Shown here: one piece after another, positions 49,592 to 60,420 of the stretch
How positions within the stretch are numbered: the first letter of the stretch is position 1
Layout of the letters: each line of letters opens with the position of its first letter
Assembly: GCA_017311185.1 (NCBI GenBank)
Contig: JAESUZ010001514.1
Coordinates: forward strand, 2,480,001 to 2,544,000
Source: Proteles cristata cristata
Lineage: Eukaryota; Chordata; Mammalia; Carnivora; Hyaenidae
DNA: 64,000 nucleotides
Direction of reading: 5' to 3'
Translations under genes and position numbers: made by a program
The notes under the pieces: model-generated
Told to the model about the DNA's origin: nothing
Database searches by the model: none
The model's input: the letters and a program-made list of their open reading frames with translations, nothing else

Positions 49592-50279
49592 GTAAGGGGC
49601 TGGGAGGGCCGGGGCCAGCCAGTCGCCTGTCGCCGGGCCGGCGGGGCCCGAGCCGGGCGTGCAGGCCGCGCGGGGCCCAAGCGGCCGCCGGCGCAAGTTT
49701 AGTGCGGGCGGGCGCCGGGCGGGCGAGCCGCGTCTGCCGGGCCCTGCGCACGGGGGTGGGAGGACAAAGGGGTGGGGGGCCGCGCTGGGGCTGGGGGCAG
49801 GCCGGGATGCGGGCGAGGGCAGCGCGGCAGCTGTAGGTCACGGATAATGTCACTCACGAGGAATGCCCCCTCCCCCTCCCCTACTCCCGAACAGGGGAAA
49901 CTTTTGTCTGGCGAGGGAGGGGGTTAGAGGCCGGGTCCCCGCTTGGGGCAGGGTGAGGCGGCCGGACCGGTTTTCTCGGGGCTGCGAGCGGCCTGGTCTC
50001 TAACTCTCTTCCTCTCTCAGGTTCTCAGAGTGAGGAGCGTCCGCTTTGAACGCTGCTCTTTAACACCCTGGGACGGGGTGGGGAGGGGGCACTGGGACAG
50101 GACGGGAATCTGGGAACTGGCCTCCCGGCTCTTCCCTGGATTGAGCACAGGGGTCAGCCAGGAGCCATGCCAGGCCCTGGGGACTCAGGACCCCACCCCT
50201 GTCTAGGCCCCCCCGCGCTGTACTGCCCCCTCAGCCCCCAGTCATTCAGAATGGCCTCAGGCAGTACTGCCCCTGGTCT

Positions 50280-50430
50280 TGAGGTGCAGACTGACCTGGG
50301 TGTCTGTCACTTCCCAACTCTGTGACCTTGGGCCGGTTCCTTCCCTTCCCTTCCCCTCAGTTTCCTCACCTGTAAAATGGGGTAGAATATGATGAAATGA
50401 AAACCTGTGGTACCTCCGTAAACTGTGGCA
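50280..50430 (+). repeat. MIR fragment
   Basis: CTCAGTTTCCTCACCTGTAA followed by AATGGGGTAGAATATGATGA. Confidence 0.75.
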
Positions 50431-50434
50431 TGTT

Positions 50435-50870
50435 TATATTCAACAAGTATTTATTGCATGTTTACTATGTGCCAGGCACTGGGCTAATTGTTTTGCTTTG
50501 TTTTTAAATGTTTGTTTATTTTTGAGACAGAGACAGACTAGGAGCAGGAGAGGGGCAGAGAGAGAGAGAGAGAGAGAGAGAGACGCAGAATCCCACGCAG
50601 GCTCCAGGTTCTGAGCTGTCAGCACAGAGCCTGAAGTGCGACTTGAACCCATGTACAGGGAGATCATGACCTGAGCCGAGGTGGGACACTTAACTGACTG
50701 AGCCACCCAGGTGCCCCCGGGCTAATTGTTTTACATACATTATTTTATTTAGATCTCCCATTTTACTATTAACCACATTTCACAGAGGGGGAAACTGAGG
50801 CACAGGATGGTAAAGGTGACACAGGTGAGAAGTGGTAGAACTTGGATTTACTTTCCTCCCCTAGCCCGAG
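50435..50870 (-). repeat. MIR SINE, antisense, split by a CanSINE
   Basis: TATGTGCCAGGCACTGGGC on the left, and on the right ACATTATTTTATTTAGATCT, then GGGGAAACTGAGGCACAGGA. The CanSINE at 50,495-50,717 divides it. Confidence 0.75.
50495..50717 (-). repeat. CanSINE with 14-bp target duplication
   Basis: GGGCTAATTGTTTT at 50,481-50,494 and 50,719-50,732. Confidence 0.94.
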
Positions 50871-52490
50871 TCTCAGCTACAGGTCTCTGAGGTCCTGCTG
50901 TGACTGAGCTCATGGTGTCGTTTTCAGTTGAAATTATGAGGACACTTGTCCCCTTTCCCCACTACCCTTACCCCCAGGCGATGCTCCTTCTGCCCCGTGC
51001 TGTTGCAGGGTGAGATCTTGTGCCCTGGCTCTTGTTACTGTGGGCAGCTGGGGCAGGAGGGATGTCCAGTGGCGCCCGGGCCTGGGGCTCCACGGTGGTC
51101 TGACTTCTGTTGCTGGCTGGGTCCCTGGCAGGAAAGCTTTCCCGGTGCGGGTGGTGCAGGGAGGAGCTGGTCTCCCTGGCTCTAGCTAGGGACAGCTGGT
51201 GGCTTTGTCAACAGGCCTGTCCCCGGCACCCAGGGGAAGGCAGAACCTTTCATCTCCATTCAGACCAGGTCACTTTTAGATCAGCAGGGGGCAGAGGTAG
51301 GACCAAGAAGTGGAGCTCTTGGGGCGATGAGAGCCAGAGGCCAAGGGATTTATATCGCGGGTGTCCACTTGTGTGACTCATCAGCAGGGCCTGTATTGCT
51401 AAACCAGTGGCCTGCCCTAGGTGCTCCAGCCCCAAAGGTCCCCGGGGACAGTGATGGGGGGTGGACTTTGAGCCAGTGTCAGGATTACAGAATCCTGATG
51501 GAAAATGCATGTGTGTATGGCGTTTCTGAGCCTAGGGCACAGAGAAGGCCCTCAGTAAACACTCTGAGTGAGTATGTGTGGTGCCCCAGACTTCCACCGG
51601 CTTCAGTGCTCTGTGGTGGCCCAATCTCTTGGTGAGGGCACCATCTCATGACTGCTGATCAGGCTCTGTTAGGGGGCCTTGAGTAATTTCTTTAAAAATG
51701 GAAAACAAATTGCTGGTTAATAAATGACTTCTTATAACAATGGAGTGGGGGTAGGGAACGAAGGTTTTTGGGAGATGAAAGTTTGCTCATTACCGTCCTA
51801 GCTGATCCCAGGGCCACGCCAGCACTGCATCTGGGATTTGCAGGGAGTGTAGGTTTTTGTTAGGCTCCACGAACAGGGAGCCCTCCTGGGCTGACAGATC
51901 ATTGATAGCCTCTAGGAACAAGAGTGGAAATTGCACTACTGGTTAGACTTCCAGGGGACGCAGAAATGCGGGGCAATGAGTAGAGGGGCTGGATGGGTGA
52001 AAGGAGCCCTGAGGGATGGGGATGACCCTTTGGCATGTGGCCATGCTATCCTTGTCATCGTGATCAGAGCAGGAAGAGAGGCCTCTGGGAGAATCAACAG
52101 GTGAAGGCAAGGAGCCAGCAAGCAAGAAAAGATGGATAGTGAGCCTCCCGTCAATAAGGGGCATGCAAGAAACAGTTTTAAATCACAAGTTGAGGATGTG
52201 GTCGAGTTTGAAATCATAAGCTGAAGGTTGGCCCAGGAGCCAACTGAGAAACTCTGCATCTAAGACACATAGAAATGGACTCTGGTCTCAGCAGCTCCCA
52301 GCTTTCTCTGCCTTGGGCTTTGGGCCTGGTTGACCCATCTTCCATACTTTGGGACCAAAGCCAGGCCTGCAAGTCCCTAGAGATTGGGCAGACTTCTCCT
52401 GGCTTGGAATCTAGTTTTGGGTATGGCTTGAAATAATCTGGACTGTTTGGAGGACTTGGACATACTTTAAGAGAAATGGAACATTAGGGT
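50870..52490. other. Single-copy sequence, no gene recognised
   Basis: Presumed NDST1 intron. Short open frames have no domain. A weak antisense L2-like stretch may lie at 51,940-52,260. Confidence 0.4.
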
Positions 52491-52499
52491 AATTCGTTA

Positions 52500-52860
52500 A
52501 ACATGTATGGAAACTGTCTGCGGAGCAGGGTGATGGGGAAACGAAATGGGGTGAAGTACCACTCGTTTCCAGGCAGAGAGGCTGCTGGTCTGATGGGGGA
52601 GGGAGGACGAGGATCGGTGACGGTGAAGAGGCAGGACGTGGTCAGTGATAGATGGGCTTTGGAAGGTCAGTAGAGGGAAAATGCTCTTCTGGTTGTTAAT
52701 GTTAGCAGGGCTTCCTGGGGGAGGAAGTGTTTGTGAGGATGCAGGCTGTGGGAAGGGGGGCAGTGGAAGGCAAGGCTGGGTTGTGGGGAGTTTGTGGCAT
52801 CCTGCTCAGGAGTCTGGATTTTATTCTGTAGCCGGTGGAGAGGACAGAGGGTTGTAAGCA
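52500..52860 (-). repeat. L2 LINE, antisense, decayed
   Basis: TTTGTGGCATCCTGCTCAGG followed by AGTCTGGATTTTATTCTGTA. Diverged. Confidence 0.5.
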
Positions 52861-52869
52861 GCTCGTTGA

Positions 52870-53060
52870 GTCGATGCCTGTTCCCGTGTCTCGTGCCAGG
52901 CTCCTTACAGACGCTCCATTGACATCTCACAATGTCCCTGCGAAGTAGCCGCTGCTGCTGGCAACACCCACCCCTGCCCCATTTTCAGATGGGGAAATGG
53001 AGGCTCAGAGGGGTTGAGTCACTTACGGAGCTGCACTGGAACGCGTGCCGGAACTGTTTT
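52870..53060 (-). repeat. MIR fragment, antisense
   Basis: CCATTTTCAGATGGGGAAAT followed by GGAGGCTCAGAGGGGTTGAG. Confidence 0.7.
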
Positions 53061-54010
53061 TATCCTAGTGTGCTGTTCCCCTCGGAGGTCATTTGGCCCA
53101 AGATGGTGGCAGGACTAGTTGGGTTGAGACCAGCTCAGAGATGGTGCTAATCGTGGCCCCGCCGAGAGCCCACCAGAGTCTGACTCAGGCCGTGGGACTG
53201 AGAAACGGAGGAGGAGGAGGCTGAAGGACTTTGTAGCTGCTTTGGGGATCGGGTCATTGCAGGTGACCTGAGGTTTGGGGAAGGACCGTTAAGTGACAGT
53301 GTCACTGCTTTCAACCCCCGGCAGGGCTCTCTGTAGGCAGAGGGCGTAGTCTCGTCCTGTGCCTCCTGAGGGAGGAGACAGCAGCAAGAGCCACAGGAGG
53401 CTAAGGGGAACGGGATTCCCGGGGAGAGGCGAGGTCCCATTGCTAGAGGTGTGCAGTGAGACCGGAGAGCGGGAGGGGACGCAGGAGGCGTGTCATCGGA
53501 GGGTCACGCCTGGGTGACCTCTTTCAGTTCCCTTTCCTTCCGAGAATCTCAGTAGCTGGGGCGGGGGGTACTTGGCCCAACTCCACCCCTCCCCGTTTTT
53601 CTCATAGCTCTTCAGAGCTGCCCCTTCCTGTGCTTCTTGGGAAGTTCCCCATCCTGGCCTGGCCTGCAGTGCTCTGCCTGGGAAGGCCTTCCCCCTATGG
53701 AACACACTCAGCACCGGTGACCTTCCGGGGGCCCCTCGGGATATCTGGACCAGCTGCCAGAGCCAGAGCTACCAGGACTGTGGTTTCACAGAGGACTGGA
53801 ACCTTCTGCCTCTGTTTCCCCAACTGTGAAATGGGTTCCATCTCTCTTTCCTCAGATGTGTGGAAAGCAAGCTGAATCATGAGTCAGCCTGAATCAGTAG
53901 GAGTTGAAAGGAAGGGTTTGAAAGTGAGGAGGGGGGCGGGGGGTGGGGTAGAGGCAGGGCTTTCCCCCTCCTTCCCTTCAGTAATGGTTAATGCAGGGTC
54001 TCCTGGTCTT

Positions 54011-54236
54011 TTTAAAACTTTTTTATGTTTCTATTTATTTCTGAGAGAGAGAGAGAGACAGCATGAACAGGGGAGGGTCAGAGAGAGAGAGACACACACA
54101 CACACAGAATCCGAAGCAGGCTCCAGGCTCTGAGCTGTCAGCATGGAGCCCGACGCAGGGCTCAAACCAACGAATCGTGAGATCATGACCTGAGCGGAAG
54201 TCGGACACTTAACCAACTGAGCCACCCAGGCGCCCC
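54011..54236 (-). repeat. CanSINE with 15-bp target duplication
   Basis: GGGTCTCCTGGTCTT at 53,996-54,010 and 54,238-54,252. The body is well preserved and includes an (AC)n stretch. Confidence 0.94.
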
Positions 54237-54969
54237 TGGGTCTCCTGGTCTTAAAAGGTCACCAGCAGAGGTGCTTTCTCCTGTCTGTGGGGCTGCTAGG
54301 AAGTTCTGCCCATCAGCCTCAGCTCCGAGGTTTGGAGCTTGATGGAAAGTGTGGAGGTGAATGTCCAGAACTGTGTGGCCTCTGGGGTAGGGACAGTCTG
54401 CTACCAAAGGAGTCACAGAGGGGGCCAAATCCCTTCTCCAGGCAGAGGAGAGTTTACATTAAGTCCCCTCCTAGCCCTTTTTATTCCTATCTGTCCTATT
54501 TCTTGATTCTGATTGCGCTAATCTAATTTAAAAACATGCATTGTAAATGAGCATTTGTTTATTTTGAGGGAAAGGTATGGGAGGTAGCCCACTGTGTGCC
54601 CTCTGCCCCATCTCCCATTCTCCCCCAGGCCTCAAGCAGAACCTGCCTGTTTTCCCTCGCCGTGTGTGCCTGCCCCTTCCTCCCTGCCCATCTCTGCTCA
54701 TGGTGAGGGTGCCACACCCCAGTCACTTCCCCTCACCCCCCAGTAGTCTCCCACTGAGACCCAACGCCAGTGTCCTCTCCTCCATACAGTCATTCCTAAT
54801 GGCACAGAGCTGACATTGTCTGCTCCCTGCTTTTACGGGGAAGAGCCTACTATGTGGCCCTCTCCTGGGGCCCTTCACACACCTGGCTTTGAAGTCTGGT
54901 TTCTTAGGGAAAGGTCTCGTTTCTTCTAGGCTCCAGGCTTTGAAGACAGAGGCTGTGTGTGGCTCATTT

Positions 54970-55190
54970 CACCAGTGGGCGACATTGCAGAGTGGAGTCA
55001 AAAGTCATGGGTTCAATTCCCAGCTCTGTCATCATTAGCTGTGGGATCTAGAGAAAATTACCTAAACCTTAAATCCCTCTAGCGATCAACCAATGAGGAT
55101 AGTAATAGTCCTGTTTTGCTAGGAGATCAGTGCTTTACCCAGAGTAAGAGCCCAGTAAGTAGCTCTTCAAAGATAACAATGGTTATTATT
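54970..55190 (+). repeat. MIR SINE
   Basis: AGTCATGGGTTCAATTCCCA followed by GCTCTGTCATCATTAGCTGT. Ends in GTTATTATTGTTTA. Confidence 0.75.
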
Positions 55191-55689
55191 GTTTATACCT
55201 AGGGGGTAGTCTGTTCTTTCAGAGATGGAAGGAAGAATCCTTGGGGTTTGAGTTCCTGAACTATCCATCTAATGGCCTGAGAAGGTTTATTTGGAAGAGG
55301 AAACTGAGGCCCGGAGAGACAGGGTAATTTGCATGGGGTGTGGGAGCCGCCAGTCTTATCCAGGCCTGACAGGACTTCTTCTGTCGCACCTGTTTTTCCT
55401 CTTCTGTCTTTTTCATCAAGGTTAAGGTGCTCAAGTTCTGTAAGGCCCAGTGCTCTCCCTGGTAGCCATGTTGAATAGTATCTAAAACTTATGCCAGATA
55501 AGGTGGCCTGGCAGTTCCCGTGGCTGTCCTTGAGATGAGAGCCCCGTACCCCAGACTGTGCATGCTGTGGGCTGGAGCCTCCAGAGACCTCCCACCCAGC
55601 CTCCCTGTGCCCTGGGAAGGGGGAGCAGGATGATGGCCCGGAGAGGTGGCCTGGTGTAGATCTTGGGGCAGGTGACTGGGACACAGACA

Positions 55690-55930
55690 GGGCAGAGGTT
55701 GGGAGCTAGGCTCTGGAGCCATATGGTCTGGGTTCAGATCCTTGCTGGGCCGGTTCCTACCTGTGGAACCTTGGGAAGCTCTTTGGTGTCTTCATCCGCA
55801 CAAAGGGGATCAAATTGTCCCTGTTTCATAGCGTCTAGAAAGATAATTCGGGGAAGATGCTTACCTACAAGCTGAGGCCATGTGAGTTATGATTATTGTT
55901 GTAGCTGGTGATGTTGTTATTGAAGCTCAT
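55690..55930 (+). repeat. MIR SINE
   Basis: GGCTCTGGAGCCATATGGTC followed by TGGGTTCAGATCC, and further on ATTATTGTTGTAGC. Confidence 0.75.
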
Positions 55931-55939
55931 TTCATCCTC

Positions 55940-56560
55940 CCCAGAGCAGTAGGAAGTAGGCATTCTGTCACTCCCCTCCCCCAGTAGCAGATATGGCACC
56001 AAAGGCTTAGCGAAGTGGAAGCTCAGCCTGGGGAGGCGCAGGCTCAGGGGATTCCCATCACGGCCTGCTGGCCTCCGAGGGGCTGCTCTGGCCAGACAGA
56101 GCAGACCTATTCTCTAAGTCATCGGAAATGCGGAACCGTGAGCCCACTCAGCCAGCCAAGATGGAAGGGATCGTGGGGGGTGGTGTGGAACAGAACCCCA
56201 GCGCTCACGCGGTTGAGATGTGGCCGAGGCTCTGGCCTTGTTTGCACAGTCTGGTCTGGCTGTATGAGGCAGGGCGTGGGCTCTCCTTACCCCTGGGCAG
56301 GCCACGCATTGGCCTGTCTGGGCAGGTCTGGGGTGGCGGTCGATGGAGGTCTGCTGTAATCACTGTTCCATGGCAGCCACCTCGGGTCTACACTACCTGT
56401 CCAGGCAGAGGCCAAGTGAGTGTCGTCATCACGGGGCCTTCCCTTATGCATCACTCACTGCCCAGGTTCCCTTCCTCCTCTCCTCAGACCATGGCACTAC
56501 TGCTCACGCTTTTACAGGAGTGTTAGCATCACCTACTCATGAGAGCCCTTCCTTATTCAA
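55940..56560. other. Single-copy sequence, no gene recognised
   Basis: Three overlapping plus frames (56,015-56,657) of 104-132 codons. No recognised domain. Confidence 0.4.
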
Positions 56561-56569
56561 CCTGCAGGT

Positions 56570-57010
56570 TAGGTCAGTGATTTGCAGGGTTGGCTCCTGG
56601 ACTAGTAGCATTACGTGGGTATTACCTGGGAATTTGCTAGAAATGCAAATTATCTGACGCCATCCCAGACCTACTGAATCAGAAGCTGGGATGAAGGGGA
56701 AAGGAAGGGTCCAGCAGTGTGTTTTAAGAAGCTGCCAAGTAATGGGCGCCTGGGTCACCCAGTTGGTTAAGCATCTGACTTTGGCTCAGGTCATGATCTC
56801 ACGGTTTGTGGGGTTCGAGCCCCGTATCGGGCTCTGTACTGTCATAATAGCTTGGAGCCTGGAGCTTACTTCAGGTTCTGTGTCTCCTTCTCTCTCTGCC
56901 CCTCCCTGGCTCACACTCTGTTTGTCTCTCTTTGTCTCAAAAAAATAAACATTAAAAAAAATAAAAAATAAAAAAGAAGCTGCTAAGTAATGTAGTTGTA
57001 TGCTAAAGTT
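56570..57010. mobile_element. MER20/MER5-like hAT relic split by a CanSINE
   Basis: AGAAATGCAAATTATCTGAC and CAGACCTACTGAATCAGAAG are hallmarks. The element resumes at 56,993 after the SINE. Confidence 0.65.
56745..56973 (+). repeat. CanSINE with 19-bp target duplication
   Basis: AAGAAGCTGCCAAGTAATG (56,726-56,744) and AAGAAGCTGCTAAGTAATG (56,974-56,992), one mismatch. Confidence 0.94.
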
Positions 57011-57031
57011 CAAGAAAAACTTGGTTAGAGT

Positions 57032-57235
57032 GGCGCCTGGGTGGCTCAGTCAGTTGAGTGACTGACTTCAGCTCAGGTCGTGGTCTCATGGTTCATGGGT
57101 TAGAGTCCTGGGTCAGGTTGTGTGCTGACAGCTCAGAGCCTGGATTCTGTTTCAGATTCTGTGTCTCCCTCTCTCTCTGCCTCTCCCTGGCTCATGCTCT
57201 ATCTCTTTTTGAAAAATAAACATAAAAAAACAAAA
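57032..57235 (+). repeat. CanSINE
   Basis: GGCGCCTGGGTGGCTCAGTC head and AAAAATAAACATAAAAAAAC tail. Confidence 0.92.
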
Positions 57236-57693
57236 ACAAAAACATACTTCTCTCCTTGGGCTCTCATCATATTCAGACACCCAGCAAATGTCAAGGACCC
57301 AGAGAAAAGCCCAGTTTTTCTCCACCCTGTTGTCAAGGGGCCACCATCTTGTAACAGCTTCCCATCTCCAGGGGACAATCTTGTAGCACAATAATAAGGT
57401 TCAGTAGAACCCCAACACAATTACAGGAGAAAGTGCTGGGCCACTTGAGGAAGGTGGGATCAGGGGACTTGAAGGATGGAGGGCTTTGGGGAGGCAAGGG
57501 TGCGTGCCAGGAATAAACCAGCTGTGTTCCGGGGCTGGGGCCAGGCAGAGAGTGTGGGTCCTGCTCCAGAGTAGGGTGTGTATGTGTGTGCGCGTGTGTA
57601 TGATCACAGTAGTCGGATGTGGTCTGACACAGTAGTCGGATGAGGGTTAGGGGGCCTTAGCTGTCACCAGTCCAGTAGTTTTCAGCATCTCAA

Positions 57694-58135
57694 TTTTTTT
57701 AAATTTATTTTTATTTTAGAGAGAGAGCACACGTGAGTGGGGAAGAGGCACAGAGGAGGAGAGAGGTAGAGAATCCCAAGCAGGCTCTGCACTCAGCACA
57801 GAGCCTGACGCAGAGCTCGATCTCATAACCCTGGCATCATGACCTGAGCTGAAATCAAGAATCAGATGCTGGGGGCACCTGGGTAGCTCAGTCGGTTAAG
57901 CATCCGACTTCGGCTCAGGTCATGATCTCACGGTTCGTGGGTTGGAGCCCCGCGTCGGGCTCTGTGCTGACAGCTCAGAGCCTGGAGCCTGCTTCTGATT
58001 CTGTGTCTCCCTCTCTCTCTGACCCTCCCCTGGTCATGCTGCCTCTCTCTCTCTCTCAGAAATAAATAAAACATTTTAAAAAATTAAAAAAAAAAAGAAT
58101 CAGACATTCAACCAACTGAGCCACCCAGGCGCCCC
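57694..58135 (-). repeat. CanSINE interrupted by another CanSINE
   Basis: The antisense element runs 57,694-57,866 and resumes 58,105-58,135 (CAACCAACTGAGCCACCCAG to GCGCCCC). Between the halves is a sense SINE. Confidence 0.93.
57871..58094 (+). repeat. CanSINE nested in an antisense CanSINE, young subtype
   Basis: Near-consensus sense copy (CGGTTCGTGGGTTGGAGCCC, then CGCGTCGGGCTCTGTGCTG), flanked by AAGAATCAGA at 57,857-57,866 and 58,095-58,104. Confidence 0.93.
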
Positions 58136-58199
58136 AACTATGTCAATAATTTTAATGAAGATGATCATATAGTTTCCACTCAGCATTTTTTGAGAGCTT

Positions 58200-58310
58200 A
58201 TCAGTGCTTGCTAGGCATAATCCTATAAAGTGGGCACTATTATTGTCCCCATTTTATAGATGAAAATACTTAGGCCATACAGCCCTAAGGTGATGGATCT
58301 AGGAATTCTG
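58200..58310 (-). repeat. MIR fragment, antisense
   Basis: GTGGGCACTATTATTGTCCC followed by CATTTTATAGATGAAAATAC. Confidence 0.7.
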
Positions 58311-60150
58311 TAGAATTCTCTAAGGGTGCTTGGAAGCATAATCTCTTTGGAAGAAGGGAAGTGGGAGATTGTCCTGGAATGTTTATGTAGCAGGCCCCAC
58401 TTAGATTGGTTTTTTAAAGATGCACAAATGTATCTAATACCAAATGAATGAATTGGGTTTTGGCAGGGCTGATATGATTCGAGCCAAAGCCTTCTGTTGG
58501 GGCCTCCACTGCAGACACTGTCATTCTTTCTGTCTCAGGGGTGGCCATTTGAGGCCACTCGGTGCTGAGTTCAAGGCCCTACAGCTAGGATAAGAGATAA
58601 AATCAGAGAAAGAAAAGTGGGTCTCTTCTGCTTCTAGGAGGAGGGTTAGGCGTGGGGGTCAAGATCAGAGCCCACCGTCTAGCCTGCTGCCTTTTTCTGC
58701 CTCAGTGTCACCAAGGTACTGCCCAGGACCTAGAGGTCTTTCCCGACGCACAGTGGGAGCCCCTTCATTTCTCAGCGGTGAACCCAGGAACAGGGACTTG
58801 CCCACACAGGGCCACACGTGGCGTCATGATGGGGACAGGAACCCAGAGCTGTCTCTGTTCTGACCAGGGAAGGGTTTGTTTGTTTCCCAAAAACAGTCCC
58901 TGCCCCCACGCCATCTTTGGCAGGCTGGGTAGCCGTCGCCCTCAGAGGGTGGCCCAGGGCAGTGCCGGGGGCCCAGACGGGTGTGTCCTGGGGAGAAAGC
59001 TGCCAAGGAGAGGCGGGGCAGCTTCCAAGGGAAGAACGTTGAGAAGCTCAAACCCCCGAAGGAAACCCAGTGTGTTTTCTAGGTCCTGAGAGGATATTTG
59101 GAACAATGGAAGTAGGATGAGGGAAGCTGGACTATAAAAAGGGCTTCTTGATATCCTTTAAAAAAAAAAAAAGTAGTCTTTAGGTTTGACTTTTGTTTCT
59201 CCGAAGGATGTTTATGTAACTTCCCGAAAGCAGGGTCCCAGGGCGGCACAGAGTTTGTCAGATGTCGCTGTTTACATACTCGGCTGTGAGCTGGGAAGGA
59301 CTTGATAGGGTGGTCTCCACATTTGACAATTGGTGGAACTGAGGCCCTGAGAGGCAGGACGGGCCTCGTTGAGGTCATGCAGTGAGACAGCAGAAGACTT
59401 GGCACCAGAGCCTGGGTCTTCTGGGGCCTTGCAAGGGGCTGTTGTCCGACCCTCTCCTCCCAGGGCTGTGGCTGGCATGGGAGCCGGGCAGGGGCGACAG
59501 AGGGGACCCCCCGGGAAGCGCTCTGAGCCGTGGGGTTAGATCAAGGCCAGGGCTGGTCTGCAGTGAGGTGGGCTCCCTGGATGGTGACTTGTGCAGTGGG
59601 CAGGAGGCTGGTATGGTGTGCTTGGTGATGCCACCCCTGTCCAGATGCTGGGGCCCAGCTGTTCCCCGTCTGCCCAGCAGCTGGGAGCTGTGAGTCACAC
59701 CCAGTGGGTGCAGTGGTGAAGGCTATTGTATGTCGTGATTTATTCTGTTCTCCTAGCCCCAAAGGCATGACCAGACCCTGAGCCCTGAATTGTGCCCACG
59801 CCTGTGAACTTAAGCAACTGTGAGTTTGGGCTCCACATTTATAGATATGAGGCATCCCAAAGGGCTTGGGGGAGTCCTCTCCCTTGGCCACCTCCTGTCT
59901 CTTGATCCTGCGTATCCTGTGATCTTGACTCATCCATTCTCACCAATGCAGGAGGCTGTGTGCCCCCTGAAATCATGCACAACATTTTGTGGGCATTTCT
60001 ATGCGTTCTTTCCCTGCAGAGAGAGTCTGGAGGTTTCATCAGGTTTTCGGAGGAGTCGGCTCCCCCCCAAGTGCTGACAGGAGGACAGGGGGCCACATGC
60101 ATGTATGCCACCAGGAGGTTGCTGAAGAGGCGGAGTGGTTCCGGTGTTCT
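58310..60150. other. Single-copy sequence, no gene recognised
   Basis: Presumed NDST1 intron. The plus frame at 58,652-59,089 (145 codons) and the frames around 59,375-60,300 lack recognisable domains. An A-tract lies at 59,160-59,173. Confidence 0.4.
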
Positions 60151-60179
60151 AGCAGAATGTCGCCTGGTGGCAGCAGATG

Positions 60180-60420
60180 GTACAGAGTGTGGTTTCGGAG
60201 GCCAGTATCGGGGTCTGAGTCACACCCCTCACTTAGGAGGCCTGTGACCTTGGATAGCTGTGTCTGCATTTCAGTTTCCCTACCTGTGAAATGGGAGTAA
60301 TAGTAATTGTCATCTCATGGTGTTACTGACTTTTAGGTAAAAGAATCCATGAAAGGATTGTCCCAGTGCCTGCTACAAGGTCATCACTTGGTAAAAGTTT
60401 GCTATTATTATTAGTTCCAG
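60180..60420 (+). repeat. MIR SINE
   Basis: GCATTTCAGTTTCCCTACCT followed by GTGAAATGGGAGTAATAGTA, ending GCTATTATTATTAG. Confidence 0.78.

Larger units (their letters stand above)
48480..49960 (+). promoter_or_regulatory. NDST1: CpG island, probable NDST1 promoter
   Basis: About 1.5 kb of extreme GC content packed with CpG, in sharp contrast to both flanks. It contains an E-box CACGTG (48,917-48,922), many GC-boxes and GGGCGGGG runs, and no TATA box. In human 5q33 the next gene after RPS14 in this direction is NDST1 (heparan sulfate N-deacetylase/N-sulfotransferase 1), on the opposite strand to RPS14, with its 5' end a few tens of kb away. Position and strand here fit that. The island is seen directly; the gene assignment is synteny-based inference. 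Confidence 0.65.

Noticed and set aside
48900..49853. 317-codon minus-strand open frame over the CpG island (and 265-, 245- and 151-codon neighbours)
   Set aside because: Very low stop-codon frequency in GC-rich sequence gives long frames in several phases at once. Composition is Pro/Arg/Ala/Gly-rich with no domain, and it overlaps the promoter.
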